DNA of 64,000 bases from Sulfurimonas sp. Its GTDB lineage: Bacteria > Campylobacterota > Campylobacteria > Campylobacterales > Sulfurimonadaceae. The position numbers and the translations under genes are program-made. Positions 7,829 to 19,100 of this stretch are shown here, one piece after another (within the stretch, counting starts at the first letter, position 1; each line of letters begins with the position of its first letter). A model generated the notes under the pieces. The model was not told the origin of the DNA and did no database searches. It saw only the letters and a program-made list of their open reading frames with translations. The stretch spans positions 620,001-684,000 of the forward strand of contig NZ_JAQTOD010000001.1 of the NCBI RefSeq assembly GCF_028713515.1, read 5' to 3'.

Positions 7829-8163
7829 TATTTAACTCCTTTTTCAGTTAGTGACATATAATTATTTGCAACGATTGCCGCTTGACGAGCTTTAGAGTCA
7901 TCAGTTAGTTTCGCAAATTTATAATCCGCCTTTTCTGCTACATATATAGCAAAATCTGGGCATGAAAGCTCACACTCACTACAACCAATACAAGCTTCAG
8001 GATTATTTATAGATATCATAGCCCCTAAAGTTGATGTTACTTCATACACCATACCAAGTACACCAGATGGACATACAGAAACACAAATATCACACGCTTT
8101 ACAGTTACTTGTGTTTATCCACACAGGCTGATTACCTGGGTTTTCAGTTTTAAAAGTTCCCAT
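7828..8163 (-). CDS. oorD: 2-oxoglutarate:ferredoxin oxidoreductase, delta subunit (2x[4Fe-4S])
   Basis: A 111-residue ferredoxin-like subunit with two cluster motifs: CKACDICVSVCP at about 21-32 and CIGCSECELSCP at about 58-69. It carries electrons between ferredoxin and the TPP site of the Oor complex. It opens the oorDABC set with AGGAG a few bases before the ATG, and its stop overlaps the oorA start by one base. The 166-base gap upstream separates it from sucD. Confidence 0.92.
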   Translation of the reverse strand: MGTFKTENPGNQPVWINTSNCKACDICVSVCPSGVLGMVYEVTSTLGAMISINNPEACIGCSECELSCPDFAIYVAEKADYKFAKLTDDSKARQAAIVANNYMSLTEKGVK

Positions 8164-8329
8164 TTATTCTCCTATTTTTATTAAAATGCAGATTCATCTA
8201 CACTATTTTTATAGCGCTACCTTTTTCATAATTAGGTTATCTAATTTTTCTTAACATTACTATGAATTGTGCTAATAGCGCCCTTTAAATAACAAAATAT
8301 GTTACATTACGGGGCTCGCACAAGATAAG
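8164..8329 (-). promoter_or_regulatory. sucD-oorD spacer, possible internal promoter
   Basis: A 166-base gap, far longer than the other gaps in this block. A TATAAA-like hexamer sits on the minus strand near 8201-8206, about 40 bases before the oorD start, and an AGGAG site precedes the ATG. No T-tailed hairpin ends sucD, so read-through with an additional oor promoter is my reading; the promoter is not certain. Confidence 0.35.
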
Positions 8330-9202
8330 TTATTTAGCCAAAACTTCCGCTACAGCTTTTCCAATATCAGCAGGCGAAATAACAACTTTTACACCAGCAG
8401 CCTCTAGTGCAGCCATTTTTTCTTTAGCTGTTCCAGCACCACCACTCACTATAGCACCAGCATGACCCATTCTCTTACCAGCAGGAGCAGTTTGTCCAGC
8501 AATAAAAGCTACAACAGGCTTAGTGATATGCTCTTTGATGTAAGATGCTGCTTGAATCTCTAAATCTCCGCCAATCTCACCAATCATAACAATTGCTTTT
8601 GTCTCTGTGTCTGCCTCAAACATTGCAAGAAGGTCTTTGTATGAAAGACCGATAATTGGATCTCCACCGATACCAACAGCAGTGCTTATACCAAATCCTT
8701 CTCTACAAACCTGATTTGCACCCTCATAAGTAAGTGTGCCAGATTTTGAGATAAGTCCAATATTTCCTTTTTTGAAAATCATACCAGGCATAATTCCAAT
8801 CTTACACTCTTCAGCAGTTATAATACCAGGACAGTTTGGCCCGATTGTCATCATTCCATGTTTGTTTGCATGTGCTTTTGCTTTTTGCATATCACGAACA
8901 GGCGCACCTTCTGTGATGATTACAGCAAGTTTTATCCCAGCTTCAGCAGCTTCCATTACAGCATCTGCTACAAACATTGGTGGAACAAAAATCATAGAAA
9001 CAGTTGCGTGAGTTGAATTTACAGCATCTTTAACTGTGTTAAATACTGGTTTACCTAAATGCTCTTGACCACCTTTATTTGGCGTAACACCACCAACAAT
9101 TTTTGTTCCATAAGCTAAACACTGCTCAGCATGAAAAGTACCCTCTTTACCTGTGAAACCTTGAACGATAACTTTTGTATCTTTATTTACTAAAATACTC
9201 AT
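8330..9202 (-). CDS. sucD: Succinyl-CoA synthetase (ADP-forming), alpha subunit
   Basis: A 290-residue alpha subunit. The CoA-binding Rossmann region is at the N-terminus ([15 protein letters not shown]), and the phospho-accepting histidine lies in [14 protein letters not shown], at about His247. Together with SucC it interconverts succinate and succinyl-CoA with ATP/ADP. In the reductive TCA cycle it makes succinyl-CoA, the substrate of the Oor complex encoded next. It starts 5 bases after the sucC stop. Confidence 0.96.
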   Translation of the reverse strand: MSILVNKDTKVIVQGFTGKEGTFHAEQCLAYGTKIVGGVTPNKGGQEHLGKPVFNTVKDAVNSTHATVSMIFVPPMFVADAVMEAAEAGIKLAVIITEGAPVRDMQKAKAHANKHGMMTIGPNCPGIITAEECKIGIMPGMIFKKGNIGLISKSGTLTYEGANQVCREGFGISTAVGIGGDPIIGLSYKDLLAMFEADTETKAIVMIGEIGGDLEIQAASYIKEHITKPVVAFIAGQTAPAGKRMGHAGAIVSGGAGTAKEKMAALEAAGVKVVISPADIGKAVAEVLAK

Positions 9203-9207
9203 ATAAA

Positions 9208-10380
9208 TTATTTTCCTTTCGCTGCAGCTACTGCTTTTGCGGCACCATCTGCTAAATCTGTTGCTGTTATAATATTTGCAATATTTGCATTTTTAAGAAT
9301 TTCTGCTGCTTCTGGCGCATTTGTACCATCTAGTCTTACGATTACTGGAACATGAACATCTACTAATTTTGTAGCTTCAAGGATACCATTGGCAATGCGA
9401 TCACATCTAACAATTCCACCAAAAATATTTACAAATATAGCCTTAACATTTTTATTTTTAAGAATAATCTCAAAGCCCTTTGCAACTGTTTCTGCATTAG
9501 CTTTTCCACCAACATCTAAAAAGTTTGCTGGAGTTCCACCCATATAGTTGATTGTGTCCATAGTACCCATTGCAAGACCGGCACCATTTACCATACAACC
9601 GATTTCACCATCAAGAGGTATATATGAAAGACCATATTTTGCAGCTTCCATCTCGTCAGCATCTTCCTCTGATATATCTCTCATAGCTTCAATATCCGGA
9701 TGACGACTAAGTGCAGAATCATCAAATCCCATTTTTCCATCAAGAGCTATAAAATCACCGCTTCCTGTTTTTACAAGTGGATTTATCTCAATCATCTCTG
9801 CATCATTTTCTAGGTATAGTTTATAAAGCGCCGCTGCAAATTTAATAAACTTGCCCTGCTCTGCTGGATCAGTAATCCCGAGTCCAAAAACTAGCTCACG
9901 ACCGTGAAAACCTTGAAAACCAACAGCTGGATCTACTGCAACTTTAATAATTTTCTCTGGAGTATTATGAGCAACATCTTCAATTGCCATACCGCCCTCA
10001 GTTGAAGCCATTATGATTGGCATCTCTTTTGCTCTATCTAAAACAACGCCTAAATATAACTCATCTTTAATATCAGCACCATCTTCGATATATAATTTCT
10101 GAACTAATTTTCCCTCTGGTCCTGTTTGATGAGTAACTAAAGTCATTCCAAGAATTTCAGAAGCGTATTTTTTAACTTCATCCAGTGAACGAGCTAGTTT
10201 GACACCGCCACCTAAACCACGACCACCTGCATGTATTTGAGCTTTTACAACCCAAACTGGACCACCAAGTACTTTTGCGTTTTCTACTGCTTCTTCAACA
10301 GAACTAGCTAACATTCCTTTTGGTGTCGGGACACCATATTTAGCAAAAATTTGTTTTGCTTGATACTCATGTATATTCAT
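9208..10380 (-). CDS. sucC: Succinyl-CoA synthetase, beta subunit
   Basis: A 390-residue beta subunit with an N-terminal ATP-grasp domain ([34 protein letters not shown] at about 46-61) and a C-terminal CoA-ligase domain ([16 protein letters not shown]). It pairs with SucD. Its ATG is preceded by AGGAG. It follows fumC by 43 bases on the same strand with no terminator visible between them. Confidence 0.96.
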   Translation of the reverse strand: MNIHEYQAKQIFAKYGVPTPKGMLASSVEEAVENAKVLGGPVWVVKAQIHAGGRGLGGGVKLARSLDEVKKYASEILGMTLVTHQTGPEGKLVQKLYIEDGADIKDELYLGVVLDRAKEMPIIMASTEGGMAIEDVAHNTPEKIIKVAVDPAVGFQGFHGRELVFGLGITDPAEQGKFIKFAAALYKLYLENDAEMIEINPLVKTGSGDFIALDGKMGFDDSALSRHPDIEAMRDISEEDADEMEAAKYGLSYIPLDGEIGCMVNGAGLAMGTMDTINYMGGTPANFLDVGGKANAETVAKGFEIILKNKNVKAIFVNIFGGIVRCDRIANGILEATKLVDVHVPVIVRLDGTNAPEAAEILKNANIANIITATDLADGAAKAVAAAKGK

Positions 10381-10423
10381 ATATTCTCCTTGTTTTAAAT
10401 GGGTTTTTACACTACTCTAGTTT

Positions 10424-11815
10424 TTAAGCCTTGGGTGAAATCATGTCTTCAGGTATAACATACTTATCAAACTCCTCAGCAGTTAAAAGACCTAAATCTA
10501 TTGCTGTTTGCTTAAGGGTTGATTTGTTTGCATGAGCAGTTTTTGCGATTTTTGCTGCATTGTCATATCCGATATGTGGATTAAGAGCCGTAACCAACAT
10601 AAGTGAATTATGTAAGTAGTGATCAATTTTTTCAACAACCGGCTCAATTCCAACCGCACAATGATCGTTGAAAGAGACAATTGAATCGGCTAACAAACGA
10701 CAGCTCTGTAAAAAGTTATACGCAATAACTGGCTTGAAAACATTTAACTGGAAATTACCTTGGGATGCACCCATAGATATAGCAACATCATTTCCAAAAA
10801 CTTGACAAGTAACCATAGTTACAGCCTCAGCTTGAGTAGGATTTACTTTTCCTGGCATAATAGACGAACCTGGCTCATTTTCTGGAATCTCAATTTCGCC
10901 AATACCACATCTAGGACCTGACGCCAACCATCTAACATCATTAGCAATTTTCATCATATCAGCAGAGAGTGCTTTTAGTGCACCATGTGCAAATACTAAT
11001 GCGTCATGTGAAGTTAGCGCATGAAACTTATTTGGTGCAGTAATAAATTGATGACCCGTTAGTTCTGTTAGTTTTTTAGCAACTCTCTCGCCTAGCTCTG
11101 GATGAGCGTTAAGTCCAGTTCCAACGGCAGTTCCACCAAGTGCAAGTTCACGAACAGCCTCTAAAGAAGTTTTAGCCATTTTTTCACACTTATTTAACAT
11201 CTCAACCCAACCACTTATCTCTTGACCTAGCGTGATTGGAGTAGCGTCTTGAAGATGTGTTCGTCCGATTTTTACAATTGACTCAAATTTTGCGGATTTA
11301 TCAATCAGTGTTGCCTTGAGTTTTGCAATCGCAGGCAAAACTCTCTCTTCAACTGCAATAACAGCAGCAACATGAAGAGCTGTTGGATAAGTGTCATTTG
11401 AACTTTGAGATTTATTTACATCATCATTTGGATGAATAAGTTTTTCAACCCTAAAATCGCCTCCAAGAATCTCAGTAGCACGATTTGCAAGAACCTCATT
11501 ATGGTTCATATTTGATTGAGTTCCTGAACCTGTCTGCCAAACAACAAGAGGATAATTTCCATCAAGTTTACCATTTAACATATCATCAGCAGCTTGTGCA
11601 ATTACTTCTGCTTTTTTAGCATCGAGTTTGCCTAAATCACTGTTTACTAAAGCAACCGCTTTTTTAAGATAAGAGAAAGCTCTTGTTATCTCATAAGGCA
11701 TGGTCTCTTCACCAATTGCAAAATTTTCAATTGATCTTTGTGTTTGAGCTGCCCAATATGCATCTATTGGAACTTGGATTGCTCCCATTGTGTCTTTTTC
11801 TGTACGCGTCTTCAT
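10424..11815 (-). CDS. fumC: Fumarate hydratase class II
   Basis: About 463 residues of the fumarase/aspartase superfamily. The signature [11 protein letters not shown] and the [14 protein letters not shown] and [11 protein letters not shown] stretches identify class II fumarase, which needs no iron-sulfur cluster and interconverts malate and fumarate. The start is the ATG at 11813-11815, which has AAGGAG 7-12 bases upstream; an in-frame TTG 18 bases earlier overlaps the mdh end and lacks a ribosome binding site. Aspartate ammonia-lyase is the main alternative, but the position between mdh and sucC favours fumarase. Confidence 0.92.
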   Translation of the reverse strand: MKTRTEKDTMGAIQVPIDAYWAAQTQRSIENFAIGEETMPYEITRAFSYLKKAVALVNSDLGKLDAKKAEVIAQAADDMLNGKLDGNYPLVVWQTGSGTQSNMNHNEVLANRATEILGGDFRVEKLIHPNDDVNKSQSSNDTYPTALHVAAVIAVEERVLPAIAKLKATLIDKSAKFESIVKIGRTHLQDATPITLGQEISGWVEMLNKCEKMAKTSLEAVRELALGGTAVGTGLNAHPELGERVAKKLTELTGHQFITAPNKFHALTSHDALVFAHGALKALSADMMKIANDVRWLASGPRCGIGEIEIPENEPGSSIMPGKVNPTQAEAVTMVTCQVFGNDVAISMGASQGNFQLNVFKPVIAYNFLQSCRLLADSIVSFNDHCAVGIEPVVEKIDHYLHNSLMLVTALNPHIGYDNAAKIAKTAHANKSTLKQTAIDLGLLTAEEFDKYVIPEDMISPKA

Positions 11816-11819
11816 TTTA

Positions 11820-12776
11820 CTATTCTCCTTCAAAAAAATTATTTTTATTTAATGTTTCAATTAATGTTTTTACTGATTCACAAGAGCCTCTAAACATCTC
11901 TTTTTCTGCGTCATCAAGGGTTATCTCTATGATTTTCTCAGCTCCATTTGCTCCAAGCATCACCGGAACACCAGAGACAACATCGCTAAAACCATACTCA
12001 CCGTCTAAAAACACAGCACATGGGTAGATCTGTTTTGTATCTTTTAAGATTGCTTCAACCATTATAGATGTTGCTTTTGCGGGTGCATAATAAGCAGAGC
12101 CAGTTTTTAAATAACTCACTATTTCTGCACCACCATTACGAGTACGAGTTATTATTTCATCAATTTCATCTCTATTTAAAATATCAGCTAGTGGGACCCC
12201 AGCCACAGTAGAGTAGCGAGGAAGAGGAACCATATCATCTCCATGTCCACCCATCACAGATGCACGAATCTGACCTCCGCCGTATCCTAGCTTTTCTTGT
12301 ATAAAACTAGCCATGCGAGAACTATCAAGTATACCAGCCATTCCTATAACACGACTTCTCTCAAACCCACTCTCTTTCAGCGCAACATAAGTCATAGCGT
12401 CAAGCGGATTTGAAACCATTATGATTATCGCATTTGGGGAGTATCTAGCGACACCCAAAATAACCTCTCTTGTGATGTTTGCATTTATCATAAGAAGATC
12501 ATCACGACTCATGCCTGGAAGTCTAGGACTTCCAGCTGTTACAATCACAACATCACAATCTGACAAATCAGACATCTCTTCAGCCACGGTCACAATCGTA
12601 TGACTTCTAACAGCTGAAGCAGCTTGACTCATATCCAGCGCTTTACCGCGTGCTATATCAATTTTATTGTCTCTAAGGATTATTTCATGACATGCTCCAA
12701 GCATAGCCAGAGAGTAAGCCACTGTTGCGCCAACATTACCAGCACCAACGATCCCTACTCTTTTTCCTTGATTCAT
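11820..12776 (-). CDS. mdh: Malate dehydrogenase (NAD, LDH-like type)
   Basis: A 318-residue LDH/MDH-fold enzyme. [14 protein letters not shown] at about 8-21 is the dinucleotide-binding loop; an Asp at the end of the second strand (ILRDNK) predicts NAD over [13 protein letters not shown] carries the catalytic histidine. In the reductive direction it reduces oxaloacetate to malate. The gap to fumC is 4 bases. It is preceded by AAGGAG and by a 139-base spacer that contains the icd terminator, so mdh is likely the first gene of the mdh-fumC-sucCD-oorDABC unit. Confidence 0.94.
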   Translation of the reverse strand: MNQGKRVGIVGAGNVGATVAYSLAMLGACHEIILRDNKIDIARGKALDMSQAASAVRSHTIVTVAEEMSDLSDCDVVIVTAGSPRLPGMSRDDLLMINANITREVILGVARYSPNAIIIMVSNPLDAMTYVALKESGFERSRVIGMAGILDSSRMASFIQEKLGYGGGQIRASVMGGHGDDMVPLPRYSTVAGVPLADILNRDEIDEIITRTRNGGAEIVSYLKTGSAYYAPAKATSIMVEAILKDTKQIYPCAVFLDGEYGFSDVVSGVPVMLGANGAEKIIEITLDDAEKEMFRGSCESVKTLIETLNKNNFFEGE

Positions 12777-12860
12777 TTAGACTCCTTGCATTAAAATATT
12801 AAATCATATCAATACTAAACTAAAGACAATTTTGCCTTTTATATAATACTAAAAAAGTTT

Positions 12861-12906
12861 CATATAAAAAGTAAAAATTACAAAGAGAAATAATTCTCTT
12901 TGTAAT
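12861..12906 (-). terminator. Rho-independent terminator after icd
   Basis: A perfect 13-bp stem (arms 12877-12889 and 12894-12906, loop ATAA) starts 9 bases after the icd stop on the minus strand and is followed by a T-rich stretch, TTTTTACTTTTTATATG. The stem is AT-rich but long. It separates icd from the mdh unit. Confidence 0.75.
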
Positions 12907-12915
12907 CAAATAGTA

Positions 12916-15114
12916 CTAGATTTTATTTACAATACTATTTAGCGTTACCGATGGTCTCATTGCAGCTTCAGCCTTAGCGTCATCAGGATGATAATATCCG
13001 CCAATATCTTGAGCTTTTCCTTCGACTGAAAGAAGCTCAGAAATAATTGTTGTTTCGTTATCTTTTAGTGCAGCAGCAACGGGAGCAAACTTAGCAGCTA
13101 ACTCTGCATCATCTGTCTGTTTTGCGAGTGCATCAGCCCAGAATTGAGCTAAGAAGAAGTGAGATGCTTTATTGTCAGGCTCTCCACATTTTCTACTCGG
13201 CTCTTTGTTGTTATCAAGATATGCGTTGTTGGCGATATCTAAAGCTGCAGTTACAACTTCAAGTTTTTTAGAGTTATTTTTTTGAGCAATAAATCTTAAA
13301 GATTCAGCAAGCGCTAAAAACTCCCCTAAAGAATCCCATCTTAAATGTCCCTCAGCCAAGAATTGGTCAACATGCTTAGGAGCAGATCCGCCGGCACCAG
13401 TTTCAAACAGACCGCCACCAGCTAAAAGAGGAACGATTGAAAGCATTTTTGCAGATGTTCCAAGCTCTAAAATTGGGAAAAGGTCAGTTAGATAATCTCT
13501 TAAAACATTTCCAGTTACAGATATGGTATCGAGCCCTGCTCTAACTCTTTTTAGTGAATAAGTCATAGCTTTTTCAGGTGCTAGTATTGGCAACTCTAAA
13601 CCAGTCGTGTCATAATCTTTTAAGTATTCGTTTACTTTTTTGATCATATTTGCATCATGAGCACGATTTTCATCTAGCCAGAAAACAGCTGGTGTTTTTG
13701 TTAGCCTAGCTCTCTCAACTGCAAGTCTAACCCAGTCTTTAATTGGAATGTCTTTAGCTCTTGACATTCTCCAAATATCGCCAGCTTCAACATTGAATTC
13801 CATTAAAGTTGAGCCATCAGTATCAAGTACTTTAACTACACCATCTTCTGCTATCTCAAAAGTAGTTGGATGAGAACCATACTCTTCAGCTTTTTGTGCC
13901 ATAAGTCCAACATTCGCAACACTTCCCATAGTAGATACACTAAATTGACCATTTTTTACACAATCATCAACTATCTCTTTGTACATTGTTGCGTAACATC
14001 TATCAGGAATTACAGATACGCACTCTTGCACTTTGCCAGCAGCGTTCCACATAGTTCCACCATCACGAACAACCACTGGCATTGAAGCATCAATAATAAT
14101 GTCATTTGATGCATGAAGATTTGTGATTCCTTTATCAGAATCAACCATTGCCATAGCAGGCTGGATCTCATAAGTAGCCATTATCGCAGCTTCTATTTCA
14201 GCTTTTTTATCAGCTGGAAGTTTTGCTAATTTTTTATATAAATCACCAAGTCCCAAATTGGCATTTACACCAATCTCTTTAAACTCTGCTGCGTATTTTG
14301 CAAAAACATCTTTAAAAAACACTTCAACAGCATGTCCAAACATGATAGGATCTGAAACTTTCATCATGGTAGCTTTTAAGTGAAGTGACCATAAAACATC
14401 TTTAGATTTTGCTTCTTCAAGAGTTTTCGCATAGAATGCTCTAAGTGCTTTTTTCGACATAAAAGTACCATCTAAAACTTCTTTATCAGATGCAGAAATC
14501 TCTTTTAAAAGCTTACCATTTAACTCAATTCTTACTTTCCCATCACCGCTCTTAATTGCAGATTTTTCATTCTCATAAAAATCTCCACTATTCATGTGAG
14601 AAACATATGTTTTAGAATTTTCAGAAAATGCTCTTAATTTATGTGGATTTTTCTTTGCAAAATTCTTAACAGCAGCTGCAGCTCTTCTGTCTGAGTTGCC
14701 TTCACGAAGAACTGGGTTTACGGCTGAACCAAGACAAGTTGAATACTTAGCTAAAAGCTCTTTGTCCGCATCAGTTGATGGATTTTCTGGAAAATCTGGT
14801 AGTTTATAACCTTGAGATTGAAGTTCAGCAATACACTCTTTAAGCTGAGGAATAGACGCTGAAATATTTGGAAGCTTGATAACATTTCCATCAGGCTGCT
14901 GAACAACCTCACCTAAAAATGCTAAATCATCAGCTATTTTTTGTGAATCACTTAAAAACTCAGGAAATGTGGCGATAACTCTACCTGCCAATGAGATATC
15001 TCTAGTTTCAACTTCAACTCCTGCTGCTTGTGTAAAAGCATTTACTATAGGTAAAAGTGAATATGTTGCTAAAGCTGGTGCTTCATCAATTTTAGACCAA
15101 ATAATTTTTGACAT
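12916..15114 (-). CDS. icd: Isocitrate dehydrogenase (NADP), monomeric type
   Basis: A 732-residue protein of the large monomeric isocitrate dehydrogenase family, unrelated in length to the roughly 420-residue homodimeric form. Recognisable family stretches include [20 protein letters not shown] at the start, [30 protein letters not shown]-like text in the middle and [18 protein letters not shown]. It converts isocitrate and 2-oxoglutarate with NADP(H); in autotrophic Campylobacterota it is run in the carboxylating direction. AAGGAG precedes the ATG. It has its own leader and its own terminator, so it is probably transcribed alone or with partial read-through into mdh. Confidence 0.95.
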   Translation of the reverse strand: MSKIIWSKIDEAPALATYSLLPIVNAFTQAAGVEVETRDISLAGRVIATFPEFLSDSQKIADDLAFLGEVVQQPDGNVIKLPNISASIPQLKECIAELQSQGYKLPDFPENPSTDADKELLAKYSTCLGSAVNPVLREGNSDRRAAAAVKNFAKKNPHKLRAFSENSKTYVSHMNSGDFYENEKSAIKSGDGKVRIELNGKLLKEISASDKEVLDGTFMSKKALRAFYAKTLEEAKSKDVLWSLHLKATMMKVSDPIMFGHAVEVFFKDVFAKYAAEFKEIGVNANLGLGDLYKKLAKLPADKKAEIEAAIMATYEIQPAMAMVDSDKGITNLHASNDIIIDASMPVVVRDGGTMWNAAGKVQECVSVIPDRCYATMYKEIVDDCVKNGQFSVSTMGSVANVGLMAQKAEEYGSHPTTFEIAEDGVVKVLDTDGSTLMEFNVEAGDIWRMSRAKDIPIKDWVRLAVERARLTKTPAVFWLDENRAHDANMIKKVNEYLKDYDTTGLELPILAPEKAMTYSLKRVRAGLDTISVTGNVLRDYLTDLFPILELGTSAKMLSIVPLLAGGGLFETGAGGSAPKHVDQFLAEGHLRWDSLGEFLALAESLRFIAQKNNSKKLEVVTAALDIANNAYLDNNKEPSRKCGEPDNKASHFFLAQFWADALAKQTDDAELAAKFAPVAAALKDNETTIISELLSVEGKAQDIGGYYHPDDAKAEAAMRPSVTLNSIVNKI

Positions 15115-15127
15115 CTTTACTCCTTGG

Positions 15128-15188
15128 GGTAATATTTTATTTTTATAAATAAATAATTTTCATAAAAATTTATGAAATGTATATTACC
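15128..15188 (-). promoter_or_regulatory. Nested inverted repeats upstream of icd
   Basis: GGTAATAT at 15128-15135 pairs with ATATTACC at 15181-15188, and inside it TTTCATAAA at 15158-15166 pairs with TTTATGAAA at 15169-15177 around a 2-base loop. The outer arm next to the gene abuts CCCCAAGGAG, the icd ribosome binding site. If transcribed, this could fold as a structured leader; alternatively these are protein-binding sites at the promoter. Confidence 0.4.
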
Positions 15189-15248
15189 ACCAGATAAATA
15201 ACATACTTAAATAAAGCGACTATGATTCATTTATTTTTAGTTTATGTT

Positions 15249-16175
15249 TCATTTAGTAGCACGCTTTATATTGGTTAAGTGTGTAGAATAGTTACTAGTA
15301 AAATCATGCGTTCCTCTGCTAGACTTCATAAAATAGAGGTTTTTTGTCTGTGCTGGAAATATAGCTGCTTTAATTGCATCAAAACTTACATTGCATACAG
15401 GAGAGGCAGGAATGCCACTATACTTATATGTATTGTATGGGGAATAATCATCCTTGATTCTCTTTGGGGTTACCTTTTCGTGTGAGTATTTACCATAATT
15501 AAGTGTTCCATCCATCTGAAGCTTCATATTTTGCTTAAGTCTATTGTAAATTACAGAACTAACTATTGGCATCTCCCTAGTATTTGCCGACTCTTTTTGT
15601 ATAATTGAAGCAACTGTTACAAAATGAAACCATCTTTTCTCATCGTAGTTACCAAATATCTTAATTGACGCCTCTTTCATTTGAATAATGGATTTGGATA
15701 GTAGTATTTTTATAACCATCTTTTCGGTTATACCAAAAGGAAACTTGTATGTATTTGGAACAAGAGCACCTTCTGGCTTATTGGACTGAGCGTCGTATTC
15801 GCTTTGAAGTAAGTCTCTATTTAAAGCAAGTTCACTTGCTAGATAATTTAAAAAGATATAAGTTGTTTCACCAGGAATAAGCATTATCTCCTTAAGCGCG
15901 GCTTTTGAGGTTGCTAATTTATATAAAAAATCAGCTTTTGTATTTGTAGTTGCACCTATATTAATCCATCCATACTGCGGTGTTCCCATAAATCTTAAAA
16001 TCAGCGAATCTAGTTTATTTACATTGTAGTTTTTGTTGCCCAGATGTGTTATAATCTTGTTTATCGAACCTTCAGGTACATATATGACTTTTGGGGAATT
16101 TATAGGCTTGTTTAGGTAGTACATGAAAGTTAAAATGATTATTAATACAATCTCTAAAATCCACTCTTTTTTCAT
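15249..16175 (-). CDS. mltG: Endolytic transglycosylase MltG-like protein
   Basis: About 308 residues: one N-terminal membrane helix (EWILEIVLIIILTFMYYL, about 4-21), then a periplasmic YceG/MltG domain. ASIIQKESAN contains the catalytic glutamate motif, and MDGTLNYG and the C-terminal PASPVCNVSFDAIKAA stretch fit the family. It cuts nascent glycan strands and sets chain length in peptidoglycan. The start is taken as the ATG at 16173-16175, just before the membrane helix; a further ATG in frame at 16193-16195 is possible, and more upstream frame encodes unrelated hydrophobic sequence. Its start region overlaps the start of the divergent AsmA-like gene by 53 bases. Confidence 0.85.
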   Translation of the reverse strand: MKKEWILEIVLIIILTFMYYLNKPINSPKVIYVPEGSINKIITHLGNKNYNVNKLDSLILRFMGTPQYGWINIGATTNTKADFLYKLATSKAALKEIMLIPGETTYIFLNYLASELALNRDLLQSEYDAQSNKPEGALVPNTYKFPFGITEKMVIKILLSKSIIQMKEASIKIFGNYDEKRWFHFVTVASIIQKESANTREMPIVSSVIYNRLKQNMKLQMDGTLNYGKYSHEKVTPKRIKDDYSPYNTYKYSGIPASPVCNVSFDAIKAAIFPAQTKNLYFMKSSRGTHDFTSNYSTHLTNIKRATK

Positions 16176-19100
16176 CAACACTCTCTCTATCATTTTTGTA
16201 ACACTCTCTGTCTTATTTCTACTTTTATTAAATGGAGTATATCTAAATAATGTATCGCTTCCAAACATAAACATTAAAAAAATAGATGTGAAATGGAACA
16301 ATAAATTAAGTGTAACGATAGATGAAATAAACATAAAAAAAGAGACAGATCCAAAAAAACCGCCTATAGAACTCACTGATATAAAAAAATTATTAAAGTA
16401 CATAAAACTTTTTAATCACTGGTTTGAAAAAATATCAGTGCAGACAATTCACTACAATGATATGTCTGGTTCATTTAAGTATCTGGATGGCAAAAGTGGA
16501 CTATTTACGCTCTCTTCTGCTGACTTTAATCTAAAAAGTTCCATATCTTTCTCTTCTAAATACTTAAATCTAAATATAGAGTCTCTTCAAGACAAGAAAA
16601 AAGATATAAAAATAGATGGCAATTTAATATATGATACCTCAAGTGAAGCCGAACTTACTTCGCTTCTAAACATCAGCATAAATGACAATGCTCCACTCAA
16701 ACTATATGCTACTAGTAATATGAAAGAATTTTTTTACAACATAGAATCTCCAAGCAATATAAAAGATATAAAAAAAATAGTAGATATATTTAATTTTAAA
16801 CCAGATATTAAATATTGGCTTTATGATGCCATGACACTCTCAGATCTGTCACTAGAAAGTTTTCACGGATGGGTTGAATACAGTAAAACGGAAGACGCAT
16901 ATAAAAATATATCACTAAAAGCAACCGCCAACAACCTTGTATACAGATATGATGCAAAATTAGAGCCAATCAATACAAGTAAGACAGATATTGAATTACT
17001 TCATGGCGTATTATATATAAAACCAAAAGATACACACACATACAACTTCTTTCTTGATAAGAGCTGGCTAAAGATTGATTTTTCAAAAAAAGAAGAACTG
17101 CTATCTATATATCTACTTTTTACTGGTCAAGCAAATCAAGATGTGTTAAACCTTCTTAATCACTATAAAATAAACCTACCCTTGCTGCAGACGAAAGGTG
17201 AGCTCAAAACTAATTTAACGCTAGATATAAATCTAAGAACAGTAGATGTTAAGGCAACTGGCAACTTTCAAACTGAAAATGCGCAGATAAAATATCAAGG
17301 GCTAAATATTGATATTTTTGATGCAAATGTCTCTTTGGACAACTCCATTGTAAAAGCAAAAAATATATTTGCAAAGTATCAAGATATTGCCTCTTCGTAC
17401 CTGGATATAGATTTTAACACAAAAGAGTCCAGTGGAAATTTAAGTTTTAAGGTCAACAAAATAGCTTTTAGCGAAATAGGCTTAGAGCTAACAAACACTA
17501 AAACACCATTAAACATACTTTATAGCATCTCTCCAAAACAGGAGATTATAAAGATTGGTGAATCCTCGTGGAACTATAAAGATAATTTAATAAAAGTTTC
17601 TCCAATGCAATCGTTGGTTGATACAAAAAATTTAAAGATAATGATACCAAAAACATCAATAGAATCAAGTGGATTTTTATCCGCCTCTGCCTCAGGAAAC
17701 CTATACTTAAAGCCATTAAGAGCCAATGTAGATATCAACTTATCTAAATTTAGCTACAATAAAATCAAACTCAATCAGTCGTCACTACCAATAAAATTTA
17801 CATATGATAACAATTTTACTTTTTTATCAAATAGTAATATAAATCTTATGGTTGCTGATAAAAAGTGCTCTTTAAAAAATGCAAAATTAAATATTTCAGA
17901 TGGTCTACTACAGATAAAAAATATGCAATTAAATGTTAATGAACTAATACAAACATCTATAAATGCGCAATACAATACATCAACTTCAAGCGGAATCACA
18001 GATATGTACAATATTGCTTTTGTTGATAATGACTTAAAAGAGATATTTAAAAAAGATAAAAATATAAGATTAAATATTGAAAACAGGGATAACAAAACAG
18101 TAATAAACTCAAAAGATTATGACATTGAGTATGTTATGGCGCAAAACAGGTGGGAACTAAAATTTAAATCCATAGATAAGATAGCTAATAATTCTGAATT
18201 TTTAAAAAAATATGGAATAACAAATGGAAATATAAATTTTTACAACAAGGATGATGAGGAAAATATAAATTTTTCTGCGCATACAAACTATAAATATAAA
18301 GTCTTGGTTAACGGTGAAAATCCAGTAGAAACCTATATGGCGTATGGAGAGATAAATAACAAAACAAAAGGTATCTCTTTTAGTGTAAACAATTCGGTGG
18401 ATGTACTAATTGGGGATGACATAAAAATAAAAGCTAAAAATATTGGAATAAACTTTGATGAATTAATAAGACTGCTTGTGGATATCAATAAAGATAGCAC
18501 ACCAAATAATATTGTAGAAAATAGGGTCAAAAATAATAATGATAAAGAGCTTTATTTTGATGCATTTAATAGCAATATATTCCTAAGTAAGCATAGACAT
18601 ATAATCTCTGACGCAATAAATCTCAGTTATCTTGATAAAATTTTAACAGCCAAATTGACTCACAAGAAAGGAAGTGCTAACCTAACATATTATAATGATA
18701 AATTCACCCTAAATGGCAAAGATTTTGATGATGAGTTTGCAAAAAAAATCTCATATTTATCAAAATTTAGTGGTGGTGTATTTGGCTTCTCAATAAACGG
18801 TTCAGTTGACGAATACAGTGGACTGATTGAAGCTAAAAACACAACAATTAAAGATCACAAAGTGTTAAACAATGTACTTGCTTTTGTGAACACAATACCA
18901 TCTCTTGTGACATTCTCCCTTCCTGGATATAACAGAAGCGGATTTGATACTACTAGCGCCTATATAAATTTTAAATACAAAAATGATGTCTACAAGATAG
19001 ATGATATCTCTGTTATGTCAAAAGAGGTCACAATTGTCGGTCTTGGGGAAGCTAGCATAAAAAATAATACCGTAAACTTAGATTTAAATTTAAAAACTGA

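Noticed and set aside
16176-16403. N-terminal extension of mltG with extra hydrophobic residues
   Set aside because: It lies antisense inside the AsmA-like gene; MltG proteins start just before a single membrane helix, so the start at 16175 is preferred.
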